Below, in pieces: positions 1 to 5,969 of a DNA stretch of 9,239 nt. Under the pieces are notes generated by a model. It worked only from the letters and a program-made list of their open reading frames with translations, ran no database searches and was not told the origin of the DNA. The translations under genes and the position numbers were made by a program. Source of the stretch: Sphingomonas bacterium. Its GTDB lineage: Bacteria; Pseudomonadota; Alphaproteobacteria; Sphingomonadales; Sphingomonadaceae. The stretch is taken from contig NZ_CAHJWX010000040.1 of assembly GCF_903643065.1 (NCBI RefSeq), positions 1 through 9,239 of the forward strand, in the 5' to 3' direction. Each line of letters begins with the position of its first letter. Positions within the stretch are counted from its first letter, which is position 1.

Positions 1-745
1 CGGCCAGATCCTCTTCCGCCAATTGCGCGCGCAGCTCCAGCTGGCCGTCCTGGGCCATGCGGAACAGCACGCCCGAGCCGGCGGACACGATCTGGCCGGG
101 CTCGACCTGCCGGGTCAGCACCAGCCCGGCGGCGGGGGCGCGGACGTCGAGCCGGCCGGTGGTGGCGCGCTGCTGCCCGAACTGCGCCTGCGCGACGCGC
201 ACGCGCGCGATGGCGGCATCGCGGGTCGCCGTCTTGCTCTCGATATCCGCCTTGGAGACGAAGCCGTTGGCGACGAGCTGCCTGGCGCGATCGAGCTGCG
301 ACTGCGCCAGCGTCGCGTCGGCCTGCGCCACCTTGATCTGCGCCGCCAGGCTGTCGGCGGTCTGCACCTGCACGGAGCGGTCAACGGTGGCGAGCACCTG
401 GCCCGCCCGTACCCAGGTGCCGGGCTCGACCAGGACCTGCGTGACGCGGCCGCCCTCGCCGGCGACGCCGACCGGGAGTTCGCGGCGCGCGGCGAGGGTG
501 CCGTTGGCGTCGATCGCGCGATCGACCAGCTGGCGGCCGGGCGCGATCACGGTGACGCTGGGGGCCTGCGGCGCGCCCTTGGGCGCCTCCAGGTGATGCT
601 TGCGGCCGAACAGCGTGAACATGAGGCCCAGCACGGCGATCACCGCGACGATCAGCGCGATCCGACGCGCGCGTCCGCCGTGCTGCGCCGGCGCGGGCAG
701 CGCGAGGCGGTCGGCCGTGCCATGGCGATCCGAACCGTAATTCAT
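1..745 (-). CDS. RND efflux periplasmic adaptor subunit (membrane fusion protein, HlyD/AcrA type), 3' end outside the window
   Basis: This is the adaptor that links an inner-membrane RND pump to an outer-membrane channel. The visible 248 residues start at ATG 745-743. A short basic N-terminus is followed by one membrane anchor at residues 29-46 (IALIVAVIAVLGLMFTLF). The first half of the lipoyl-like domain (about 64-122, with VEPGTWVRAGQVLATVD) comes next. Then there is an Ala/Gln/Arg-rich alpha-hairpin (about 125-200), and the second lipoyl half with RAPAAGLVLTRQVEPGQIV. These are the family's standard domains in the standard order. The beta-barrel and C-terminal parts lie beyond base 1, where an RND permease gene would be expected. 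A weak GGA-type ribosome site precedes the start. The substrate (drug, metal or other) cannot be read from this part. The family is clear; the start is likely, as the 5' region holds a plausible promoter. Confidence 0.93.
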   Translation of the reverse strand, partial: MNYGSDRHGTADRLALPAPAQHGGRARRIALIVAVIAVLGLMFTLFGRKHHLEAPKGAPQAPSVTVIAPGRQLVDRAIDANGTLAARRELPVGVAGEGGRVTQVLVEPGTWVRAGQVLATVDRSVQVQTADSLAAQIKVAQADATLAQSQLDRARQLVANGFVSKADIESKTATRDAAIARVRVAQAQFGQQRATTGRLDVRAPAAGLVLTRQVEPGQIVSAGSGVLFRMAQDGQLELRAQLAEEDLA

Positions 746-784
746 GTGCGCAGTTCCAAACTCCAGGCGCTCGCGACCGCTGCT

Positions 785-813
785 GTATTACATGACTAAA
801 GCACTGGGCTCAA
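785..813 (-). promoter_or_regulatory. Candidate sigma70-type promoter for the efflux adaptor gene
   Basis: On the minus strand TTGAGC (813-808) and TAATAC (790-785) are separated by exactly 17 bases, and a TG directly precedes the -10 hexamer. The -35 matches the TTGACA consensus at 4 of 6 positions and the -10 matches TATAAT at 3 of 6. A transcript would start near 778, giving a leader of about 33 bases. This is pattern matching only, but the position suits the gene and the region is AT-richer than its surroundings. Confidence 0.38.
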
Positions 814-824
814 GTCCCGTGCTT
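799..824. promoter_or_regulatory. Dyad overlapping the efflux promoter, possible repressor operator
   Basis: AAGCAC (799-804) and GTGCTT (819-824) are perfect inverted repeats. Inside them GGG (806-808) pairs with CCC (816-818), leaving one unpaired T at 805. The dyad covers the -35 box and half of the spacer of the candidate promoter, as TetR- or MarR-type operators of efflux genes often do. No regulator gene lies in the window, so this role is inferred. It could instead act as a hairpin in a longer transcript. Confidence 0.35.
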
Positions 825-945
825 CGGGTGAATGATGTCATGCATTGGTGGTGGGCCGGCGCGCAACCCCGCGCGCGCCGTGCAGCGGGCGTTGGGCGGG
901 CGGACGGCACGCGGGCGTGGCCGAAACGTCACAAAAGGACCAGCG

Positions 946-1140
946 ATGGGCGCGCTCGTCGGGTCCGCCCTGCTCGTGCCCACCACCGTGTTCGCGCATG
1001 TCCATCGCGGGGCAGACCCGACGCGGAGACGGAGCACTCGCCGGCAATCTATAACTGGACGACGATGGCCAAGGCCGAGACGCGGATCACGGCCGGTGAG
1101 CAGGCTACGGCCGTGACGATCACCGTCCGCTTCCTGTTGA
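946..1140 (+). pseudogene. Possible remnant of a secreted SIMPL (DUF541)-like protein
   Basis: No intact gene fits 746-1194, but this stretch looks like two ends of one gene. ATG 946 has a good ribosome site (AAAGGA, 934-939, 6-base spacer). It opens a short hydrophobic, signal-peptide-like segment, MGALVGSALLVPTTVFAH, with a plausible cut after VFA. That frame ends at 1116. In another frame, from about 1065, the peptide MAKAETRITAGEQATAVTI then TVRFLLN resembles the usual C-terminus of SIMPL-domain periplasmic proteins (xAGE followed by alternating hydrophobics and F-x-L). A single-base shift there would give a TGA at 1138-1140, just before the hairpin at 1150-1177. I infer a gene with a large internal deletion and a frameshift. 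Both matches are short and from memory, so this is tentative. The stretch 842-933 upstream shows nothing recognisable. Confidence 0.33.
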
Positions 1141-1149
1141 ACTTACAAA

Positions 1150-1177
1150 GGGCCCGCGCCGTCGCCGGCGCGGGCCC
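1150..1177 (-). terminator. Intrinsic terminator downstream of the GlsB-type gene
   Basis: GGGCCCGCGCCG (1150-1161) and CGGCGCGGGCCC (1166-1177) form a perfect 12-bp, all-G/C stem with a TCGC loop. On the minus strand the stem is followed by TTTGT and begins 17 bases after the stop codon at 1195-1197. The T-run is short, but the stem is very strong. It may also stop transcription arriving from the plus strand. Confidence 0.75.
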
Positions 1178-1194
1178 TCCCATTCCCCTAATTC

Positions 1195-1455
1195 CTAGCG
1201 GACGCGGCCGCGACGGATCAGGTTGACGATCGCGAGCAGGATGATCGCGCCGACCAACGAGCCCACGAAGGAATAGATGTTGAGCCCATTCTGGTGGAAG
1301 CTCTGCCCGAACAGCCAGCCGGCGATGCCGGCGCCGACGATGCCGATGATGATGTTGAGAAAGATGCTCTCGCGATCACGCATGATGATGCCGGCAAGCC
1401 AGCCGACGATGCCGCCGATGATGATCCAGCCAATCAGACCCGTACCCATACCCAT
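1195..1455 (-). CDS. GlsB/YeaQ/YmgE family stress-response membrane protein (transglycosylase-associated protein)
   Basis: This is an 86-residue, very hydrophobic, Gly/Ile-rich protein with three predicted membrane segments (about residues 6-25, 32-50 and 60-80), each with the small-residue Gly patterns typical of the family (IIIGGIVGWLAG, IIIGIVGAGIAGWLFG, FVGSLVGAIILLAIV). It ends with a basic tail, RRGRVR. The length agrees with the usual 80-90 residues. Family members are induced by stress in several bacteria; their biochemical role is unknown, and the name transglycosylase-associated is historical. The start is ATG 1455-1453, supported by GGAGGG (1467-1462) with a 6-base spacer; a second ATG two codons on is less well spaced. 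It is 100 bp downstream of sciP on the same strand, but a separate promoter is possible. A strong terminator follows. Confidence 0.92.
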   Translation of the reverse strand: MGMGTGLIGWIIIGGIVGWLAGIIMRDRESIFLNIIIGIVGAGIAGWLFGQSFHQNGLNIYSFVGSLVGAIILLAIVNLIRRGRVR

Positions 1456-1506
1456 GTTCAGCCCTCCAACGCGACCCGGCTGCGATATCCGGATGTGTGG
1501 GGACGA

Positions 1507-1533
1507 AGACTCGCGAGCGACGGCGCTGGTTCC
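1507..1533 (-). promoter_or_regulatory. Weak candidate EcfG-like (general stress) promoter for the GlsB-type gene
   Basis: GGAAC (1533-1529, minus strand), the conserved -35 of alphaproteobacterial EcfG promoters, is followed 18 bases on by GTCT (1510-1507). The usual -10 is CGTT-like at 16-17 bases, so the second half is poor. A GANTC sequence (1508-1512), the CcrM methylation motif, overlaps the -10 position. A stress promoter would suit the gene family, but the sequence support is thin. Confidence 0.2.
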
Positions 1534-1555
1534 GTTGGCGCATTGATAACCTGCG

Positions 1556-1855
1556 TCAGTATTTCTGTTGCCGCTCGTACAGCGTGCGATAGTGTTGGAT
1601 GCGGGTCACGCGCAGCCCGGGCATGCCGGAACGGTCGATCGCGCGCTGCCAGCCGGCGAACTCCTCCACCGTGAGCTTGTAGCGGTCGCACACCTCGTCG
1701 ACCGAGAGCAGCCCGCCGTTGACGGCCGCGACCACCTCCGCCTTGCGCCGCACCACCCAACGCGTGGTCTCCGGCGGCGGCAGGGAGTCGATCGTCAGCG
1801 CCTCGCCGAGCGGGCCGATCACCTTGGCGGGACGGATCTTCTCTTGTACCATCAT
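1556..1855 (-). CDS. sciP: SciP-like DUF1153 protein, CtrA inhibitor / cell-cycle regulator
   Basis: This is a 99-residue protein matching the DUF1153 family. The conserved core runs VIGPLGEALTIDSLPPPETT, then RWVVRRKAEVVAAVNGGLLS, then a helix-turn-helix-like part with VDEVCDRYKLTVEEFAGWQR, and ends with GLRVTRIQHYR. In Caulobacter, SciP binds the response regulator CtrA and keeps it from activating its target promoters in G1. The same role is inferred here from the family. The start is ATG 1855-1853 or the adjacent ATG 1852-1850; AAAGGG lies about 8 bases upstream. An upstream in-frame ATG at 1906 would add 17 residues without family similarity and has no ribosome site. The gene is divergent from mnmA across a 489-bp gap and stops 100 bp before the GlsB-type gene. 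Nothing appears broken. Confidence 0.9.
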   Translation of the reverse strand: MMVQEKIRPAKVIGPLGEALTIDSLPPPETTRWVVRRKAEVVAAVNGGLLSVDEVCDRYKLTVEEFAGWQRAIDRSGMPGLRVTRIQHYRTLYERQQKY

Positions 1856-1959
1856 GGTTGCAACCCTTTGGAGCGCTGCGGCTCCCGTTTCAGCTGTTGC
1901 CGGCAATATCCTGCCGGGTTGAACATCGGCTTCACCCCGATGGTGAACGGCCTGTTCAC
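1856..1959. promoter_or_regulatory. Cluster of inverted repeats upstream of sciP
   Basis: Five dyads lie in about 100 bases. GGTTGCAACC (1856-1865) touches the sciP start codon. GGAGC/GCTCC (1871-1875/1881-1885) and CCGGCA/TGCCGG (1900-1905/1912-1917) follow. Then TTCACC-N5-GGTGAA (1931-1947) and GTGAAC-N5-GTTCAC (1943-1959) share a central half-site. The last two give half-sites of GTGAA type in alternating orientation at 11-12 bp steps, about one helical turn, as in multi-site operators. The protein that would bind is unknown. I see no TTAA-N7-TTAA CtrA box. Confidence 0.4.
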
Positions 1960-2180
1960 GTTGCTCGCCATCGGATGACCGCCCGCGCCATGCCGTCGTG
2001 AAAGGCGCCGTGTGCGGGGTGGAAGGTCGGCGGGTCGGCCCGGCGCCGCCATCGCGACCGCGCCGCCACGGTCGGGCTCGCCGCCTGCCGCTCCGCCAGC
2101 CCGACGAACAGCGCGGCCAGATCGGCGGGCAGCGCGGTGAGCTCGGTCTCGCGGTCGAAGGTGGTGAAGCTCAGGTCCAA
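1956..2180 (-). pseudogene. Uncharacterised 74-codon reading frame, possibly a gene remnant
   Basis: In the sciP-mnmA gap this frame (TTG 2180 to the stop at 1956) has almost only G or C at codon position three in its first 42 codons, while the overlapping frame starting at 2184 does not. That is what a real high-GC gene looks like. The product begins LDLSFTTFDRETELTALPA and later has PPTFHPAHGAFHDGMARAV; I do not recognise it. There is no ribosome site at the TTG. Just upstream, ATG 2218 opens MASFRQSPVEYRAWT in another frame before a stop, so a frameshifted gene starting at 2218 is possible. It could also be chance in 70% GC sequence. Confidence 0.22.
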
Positions 2181-2283
2181 GCACGATACTCGACGGGCGA
2201 CTGGCGGAAGGACGCCATGCGCCGGGTGCCGTGAAGAGCGGGTAAAGCGTGGGGTAGGGCTTTGGTGACCTTGATTACCGGTG

Positions 2284-2340
2284 GGGAGCAGGGCGCAGTA
2301 GCGGGGCTCCCCCGGCTGCCTGCTCCCTGCTACCGGCTCC
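2284..2340. repeat. GC-rich imperfect palindrome immediately upstream of mnmA
   Basis: GGGAGCAGG (2284-2292) pairs perfectly with CCTGCTCCC (2319-2327). Nearby GTAGC (2298-2302) can pair with GCTAC (2329-2333), and GGAGC/GCTCC motifs recur to the end. The block ends 5 bases before the mnmA ATG and sits where a ribosome site should be; no such site is visible. It may be a degenerate REP-like repeat or a leader hairpin controlling mnmA translation. Confidence 0.45.
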
Positions 2341-2344
2341 CGCG

Positions 2345-3442
2345 ATGGATCCCGATTTCCAGCTTCCGCCCGGCGCGAACCGGATCGTCGTCGCCATGTC
2401 CGGCGGCGTCGACTCCTCCGTGGTCGCGGCGCTCGCGACGGGCACGGGCGCGGAGGTGATCGGGGTCACCTTGCAGTTGTACGATCATGGCGAGGCGACG
2501 GCGCGGGCGGGGGCGTGCTGCGCGGGGCGCGATATCCGCGACGCGCGCGCGGTGTGCGACCGGCTGGGGATCGCGCATTACGTGCTCGATCACGAGAGCG
2601 CGTTCCGCGCGGCCGTAGTGGAGCGGTTCGCGGACGAGTATCTGGCCGGACGCACGCCGATCCCGTGCGTCCAGTGCAACATGGGTCCCAAGTTCACCGA
2701 TCTGCTGGCGACCGCGCGCGAGCTGGGGGCGGATTGCCTGGCGACCGGCCATTACGTCCGGCGCGTGCCGGGGCCGGCGGGCCCGGAACTGCACCGCGGC
2801 GCCGATCCGGCGCGCGACCAGAGCTATTTCCTGTTCGCGACCACGACCGCGCAGCTGGACTATCTCCGCTTCCCCTTGGGCGGCTTGCCCAAGGCGCGGG
2901 TGCGCCAGATCGCCGCCGAGCTGGGGCTGGGCGTCGCGGCCAAGCCGGACAGCCAGGACATCTGCTTCGTGCCCGACGGGAACCATGCCGCGCTGGTGAC
3001 CAGGCTGCGGCCGGCGGCGGGCGAAGCGGGGCCGATCGTCGATTTGGCGGGCCGGCGGCTCGGCGAGCACGCGGGCCTGGCGCATTTCACCGTCGGCCAG
3101 CGGCGCGGGATCGGCATCGGCGGGACGGCGGACCCGCTATACGTCGTGCGGCTGGTGCCCGAGCGGCGCGAGGTGGTGGTCGGTCCGCGCGCGGCGCTGG
3201 CGGTGAGCGCGGCGCGGCTGTCGGGCATCAACCGGATCGGTGGCGTCGGCGAGGGGCCGATCACCGCCAAAGTTCGCTCGATGGCGCGGCCGGTCCCGGC
3301 TCGGCTGCTGGAGGACTGGCTGGTGTTCGACGCGCCGGAATATGGCGTGTCGCCCGGGCAGGCGGCGGTGCTTTACGCGGGCGAGCGGGTGCTGGGCGGC
3401 GGCTGGATCGAGAAGACGGAGGCGGCGCTGGTCGCGGCGTAG
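2345..3442 (+). CDS. mnmA: tRNA-specific 2-thiouridylase MnmA
   Basis: MnmA adenylates and thiolates U34 of the tRNAs for Lys, Glu and Gln, which sharpens decoding. Its sulfur normally comes from the IscS relay. The 365-residue protein has the PP-loop ATP site at 19-25 (SGGVDSS) and a GACCAGRD segment at 56-63. The first catalytic cysteine region is [14 protein letters not shown] (104-117), with C111 aligning with the E. coli nucleophile. ATGHYV (133-138) and [13 protein letters not shown] (200-212, with C207 as the second catalytic cysteine) follow, then the C-terminal beta domains with [14 protein letters not shown]. Length and motif order are normal and both active cysteines are present. 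ATG 2345 gives a full N-terminus, though no clear Shine-Dalgarno precedes it. The gene is divergent from sciP and convergent with phzF. Confidence 0.96.
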   Translation: MDPDFQLPPGANRIVVAMSGGVDSSVVAALATGTGAEVIGVTLQLYDHGEATARAGACCAGRDIRDARAVCDRLGIAHYVLDHESAFRAAVVERFADEYLAGRTPIPCVQCNMGPKFTDLLATARELGADCLATGHYVRRVPGPAGPELHRGADPARDQSYFLFATTTAQLDYLRFPLGGLPKARVRQIAAELGLGVAAKPDSQDICFVPDGNHAALVTRLRPAAGEAGPIVDLAGRRLGEHAGLAHFTVGQRRGIGIGGTADPLYVVRLVPERREVVVGPRAALAVSAARLSGINRIGGVGEGPITAKVRSMARPVPARLLEDWLVFDAPEYGVSPGQAAVLYAGERVLGGGWIEKTEAALVAA

Positions 3443-3463
3443 CTTGGCAATCCCGGGCGGCGC

Positions 3464-3497
3464 GGAGGACAGCGCCGGTCCTCCCCGGTACGGGAGG
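3464..3497. terminator. Overlapping hairpins between convergent mnmA and the phzF-like gene, bidirectional terminator
   Basis: GGAGGAC (3464-3470) pairs with GTCCTCC (3478-3484), and CCTCCC (3480-3485) pairs with GGGAGG (3492-3497). The two hairpins share bases 3480-3484 and so exclude each other. They fill the 58-bp gap between the stop codons of two convergent genes, the usual place for a bidirectional terminator. There is no T-run on either side, so termination is inferred from position and stem strength. Confidence 0.5.
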
Positions 3498-3500
3498 AGT

Positions 3501-4295
3501 TCAGGGGAGCAGGAAGGTGCCTTCGATCACCGTCACGCAGGTGCCGCCGAGCACCACCTGATCGCCCCGCAGCGCGCAGGTGAGGCGGCCACCGCGCGCG
3601 CTCGCCTGATAGGCGGTGAACCGGTCGCGGCCGAAGCGTTTGGCCCAGTACGGCACGCTGACCGCGTGGGCGGCGCCGGTGACCGGGTCCTCGTCGATCC
3701 CCGCGCCGGCGGCGAAGACGCGCGAGACGATGTCGGTGTCCGTGCCCGGCGCGGTGACGATCGTCAGCAGGTCACCCTGTGCGCGCAGTGCCGCGAAGTC
3801 CGGGCGCAGGCCCCGCACCGTCGCCTCGTCCTCGACCACGACGAGGCCGTAGCCCCGGTCATGCCACCGCGTCTCCACCGGGCGGACGCCGAGCGCCGCG
3901 ACGATCGCGGGCAGCTCCCGCGGTTCGGTCGCCCAGGCGGGCAGCGCCATCGCATAGCCCGCGTCGGCGCGCGCCACCTCCAGCATGCCCGCGTGCCGCG
4001 TCCGGAAACGCACGGCGGTCCGGTCGCCGGACGAGGACAGCACCACATGCCCACTCGCCAGCGTCGCGTGGCCGCACAGCTCCACCTCCGTCGTCGGGGT
4101 GAACCAGCGCAACTCGTGGTCCGCCTCGCCGGTCGCGTCGGGGATCAGGAAGGCGGTCTCGCTCAGGTTGTTCTCCGCCGCGATCGCCTGCAGCGTCGCG
4201 TCGGGGAGCCAGGCGGCGAGCGGCATCACGGCGGCGGGATTGCCGGCAAAGGCGGCGTCGGCGAAGGCGTCGACCTGGGTGAAGGGGATGCGCAT
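3501..4295 (-). CDS. PhzF family isomerase/epimerase-like protein
   Basis: This is a 264-residue protein of the PhzF (phenazine biosynthesis-like, diaminopimelate-epimerase fold) family. N-terminal FTQVDAFADAAFAGNPAAV, the catalytic Glu in ENNLSETAFL (E46), the FTPTTEVELCGHATLA segment with C74-G75-H76, and late GIDEDPVTGAAHA are all family signatures. True PhzF isomerises an intermediate of phenazine synthesis; most relatives, including this one with no phenazine genes nearby, have unknown substrates. ATG 4295 gives the normal family N-terminus. An in-frame ATG at 4340 would add 15 residues translated from the palindrome at 4311-4378 and is unlikely. The ribosome site is weak (GGAG about 13 bases upstream). 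The gene lies 103 bp behind the CDF transporter gene on the same strand and may be read from its promoter. Confidence 0.93.
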   Translation of the reverse strand: MRIPFTQVDAFADAAFAGNPAAVMPLAAWLPDATLQAIAAENNLSETAFLIPDATGEADHELRWFTPTTEVELCGHATLASGHVVLSSSGDRTAVRFRTRHAGMLEVARADAGYAMALPAWATEPRELPAIVAALGVRPVETRWHDRGYGLVVVEDEATVRGLRPDFAALRAQGDLLTIVTAPGTDTDIVSRVFAAGAGIDEDPVTGAAHAVSVPYWAKRFGRDRFTAYQASARGGRLTCALRGDQVVLGGTCVTVIEGTFLLP

Positions 4296-4310
4296 GGCGT
4301 CGTCTGCTCT

Positions 4311-4378
4311 CCGTTCGCCCCGAGCGAAGTCGAGGGGCATGTCTCGACCGATGCCTCGACTTCGCTCGGCACGAACGG
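4311..4378. repeat. REP-like palindromic intergenic repeat
   Basis: The two arms begin CCGTTCGCCCCGAGCGAAGT (4311-4330) and end CGAACGG (4372-4378). The right arm reads as the reverse complement of the left with small gaps: both hold the core GAGCGAAGTCGAGG. The loop is around 4341-4350. I recognise this core as a common intergenic palindrome of sphingomonads and related bacteria, though I cannot confirm that by search. It fills most of the gap between the CDF and phzF genes. There is no T-run, so it is not a standard intrinsic terminator, but it may stabilise the upstream mRNA end. Confidence 0.72.
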
Positions 4379-4398
4379 ACGTGTTGCGTTAGCCTTAG

Positions 4399-5346
4399 CT
4401 AAATCCGCTTGCCGAACCAGTGGGGCGTGACGTCGGCCTCGACCAGCGGGTTGTCGGTGTCGACATGGCCCTCCGGGTCGAGGTGGATCAGCACCTCCAC
4501 CGTCGGGAACACGGCGCGCAGCGCCTCCTCCATGTTCTCGACCAGGTCGTGCGCGGCGCCAACGGTAAGGCGGCCGTCGACCTCCATGTGGAACTGCGCG
4601 AAATCGTGCGTGCCGGCGCGGCGCGTGCGGAAGTCGTGGATGCCCTTCAGCCCCGGCTGGCGCGCGGCGACCTCCAGGAACGCGGCGCGCTGATCCTCCG
4701 ACCATTCCCGGTCCATCAGCTGGTCGATCGCGCTGGTCGACGCGCGCAACGCGCCCCAGGCGAGCCAGGCGGCGATGGCGATGCCGAACAAGGGGTCCGC
4801 GCGCGTCCAGCCCAGCCGCTGTTCGAGCAGCAGCGCCACGATCACGGCGCCGCTCAGCACCACGTCCGCCTGATAATGGATATTGTCCGCCAGGATCGCG
4901 ACGGAGCCGGTGCGCCGGATCACCGAGCGCTGATAGGCGAGCAGCACCAGCGTCGCGCCGATCGACACCAGCGACACGCCCACGCCCAGCCCCGCTTGTT
5001 GCGTCGCGATCGTGCCGGTGAGCGCGGCCACCGCGCGCCAGGCGATCGCCACCGCCGACGCGGTGATGAGGCCGACCTGGACCAGCGCCGCGAGCGACTC
5101 GGCCTTGCCGTGGCCGAAGCGGTGGTCGTGATCGGCCGGCTCGGCGGCGAGCCGGACGCCGTACAGCGTCACGAGGCTGGCGAGCAGGTCGAGCGCGGTA
5201 TCGGCGAGGCTGCCCAGCATCGCCACCGAGCCGGTCGCCCAGGCGGCATAGCTCTTGAGCGCGAGCAGCCCGACCGCCATCGCCACGCTGGCCAGCGCGG
5301 CGCGGATCGCGAGCGGAAGGAGGCGGCGGCGTTCGTCGAGGGTCAC
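4399..5346 (-). CDS. Cation diffusion facilitator (CDF) family divalent metal transporter, FieF-like
   Basis: This is a 315-residue inner-membrane antiporter that exports divalent metal ions (zinc, iron, cadmium or similar) in exchange for protons. Six hydrophobic segments occupy about residues 10-210. The transport site is visible as D49/D53 in LADTALD (TM2) and H157/D161 in NIHYQAD (TM5), the same DD-HD set as E. coli FieF. A His-rich stretch, DHDHRFGHGKAES (72-84), follows TM2. The cytoplasmic C-terminal domain has THDFAQFHMEVDG and VLIHLDPEGH, typical metal-sensing dimer residues. The start is GTG 5346-5344, which overlaps the pdxH stop in a GTGA tetranucleotide, so translation is probably coupled to pdxH. 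Length is normal. The exact metal cannot be decided; the FieF-like motif set allows several. Confidence 0.94.
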   Translation of the reverse strand: MTLDERRRLLPLAIRAALASVAMAVGLLALKSYAAWATGSVAMLGSLADTALDLLASLVTLYGVRLAAEPADHDHRFGHGKAESLAALVQVGLITASAVAIAWRAVAALTGTIATQQAGLGVGVSLVSIGATLVLLAYQRSVIRRTGSVAILADNIHYQADVVLSGAVIVALLLEQRLGWTRADPLFGIAIAAWLAWGALRASTSAIDQLMDREWSEDQRAAFLEVAARQPGLKGIHDFRTRRAGTHDFAQFHMEVDGRLTVGAAHDLVENMEEALRAVFPTVEVLIHLDPEGHVDTDNPLVEADVTPHWFGKRI

Positions 5347-5918
5347 GGGTAGAGCAGCCCTTCGGTCCAGCCGGTGCCGGCGCGGGTGAACCGGCGGCGC
5401 TCGTGCAGCCGCGCGGCGCGATCCCGCCAGAACTCGATCGTGTCGGGCGTCACGCGATAGCCGCCCCAGAAGGGCGGGCGCGGCACGTCGCGGCCCTCGA
5501 ACTCGGCGCGCCTGGCCTCCACCCGCGCCTCGAAGGTCGCGCGCGCGTCGAGCGGGCGCGACTGGTCCGACGCCCAGGCGCCAAGCTGCGAGTCGCGGCC
5601 GCGCGAGGCGAAATAGGCGTCCGATTCCGCATCGGTGGCGAGGCTCACCGCGCCCTCGATCCGCACCTGGCGGCGCAGCGACTTCCAGTGGAACATCAGC
5701 GCGGCGTGCGGATTGGCCGACAGGTCCTCCGCCTTGCGCCCCTCGCGGTTGGTGTAGAACACGAAGCCGTCGGCCCCATGCCCCTTGAGCAGCACCATGC
5801 GCGCCGATGGCCGCCCGCGCGCGTCCGCCGTCGCCAGCGCCATCGCGTTGGGATCGTTGGGCTCGCTGGCCTTCGCCTCGGCGTACCAGGCGTCGAAAAG
5901 GGCGACGGGATCGTCCAC
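5343..5918 (-). CDS. pdxH: Pyridoxamine 5'-phosphate oxidase PdxH
   Basis: PdxH is the FMN enzyme that oxidises pyridoxine or pyridoxamine 5'-phosphate to pyridoxal 5'-phosphate, in the vitamin B6 biosynthesis and salvage pathways. The 191 residues carry the family blocks in order: DPNAMALATADARGRPSARM, VLLKGH, FVFYTNREGRKAEDL, ALMFHWKSLRRQVRIEG, YFASRGRDSQLGAWASDQS, PFWGGYRVTPDTIEFW, and the C-terminal RLHERRRFTR that binds the substrate phosphate and ends GLLYP. GTG 5918 gives the usual N-terminus (DDPVALFDAWYAEA) and length. An ATG at 5966 in frame would add 16 residues; neither start has a clear ribosome site. The gene is divergent from the thioesterase gene and overlaps the CDF gene by 4 bp, so the two are likely one operon. 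No functional link between them is obvious. Confidence 0.95.
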   Translation of the reverse strand: MDDPVALFDAWYAEAKASEPNDPNAMALATADARGRPSARMVLLKGHGADGFVFYTNREGRKAEDLSANPHAALMFHWKSLRRQVRIEGAVSLATDAESDAYFASRGRDSQLGAWASDQSRPLDARATFEARVEARRAEFEGRDVPRPPFWGGYRVTPDTIEFWRDRAARLHERRRFTRAGTGWTEGLLYP

Positions 5919-5969
5919 GCGGGCGCATATAGCGAGGTTCGCCGCCCTTGTCCTCCCCCGGAGCATCGC

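Noticed and set aside
23..799. Long plus-strand ORF of 258 codons
   Set aside because: It is antisense to the efflux adaptor, whose minus-strand frame has clear lipoyl and hairpin domains. The plus product is low-complexity Arg/Ala/Gly.
799..830. tRNA-like T-arm (GGGCTCAAGTCCC) suggesting a tRNA or att fragment
   Set aside because: Only a 3-bp stem flanks a CTCAAGT loop with C instead of the usual T at the first position. No acceptor, anticodon or D arm can be found around it.
4296..4340. N-terminal extension of the phzF-like gene from ATG 4340
   Set aside because: The 15 extra residues are the translation of the palindromic repeat, and the family N-terminus begins at ATG 4295.
5347..5928. 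Extension of the CDF gene upstream to give a 509-residue protein
   Set aside because: That part overlaps pdxH in another frame and is low-complexity Arg/Ala. The CDF homology starts at GTG 5346.
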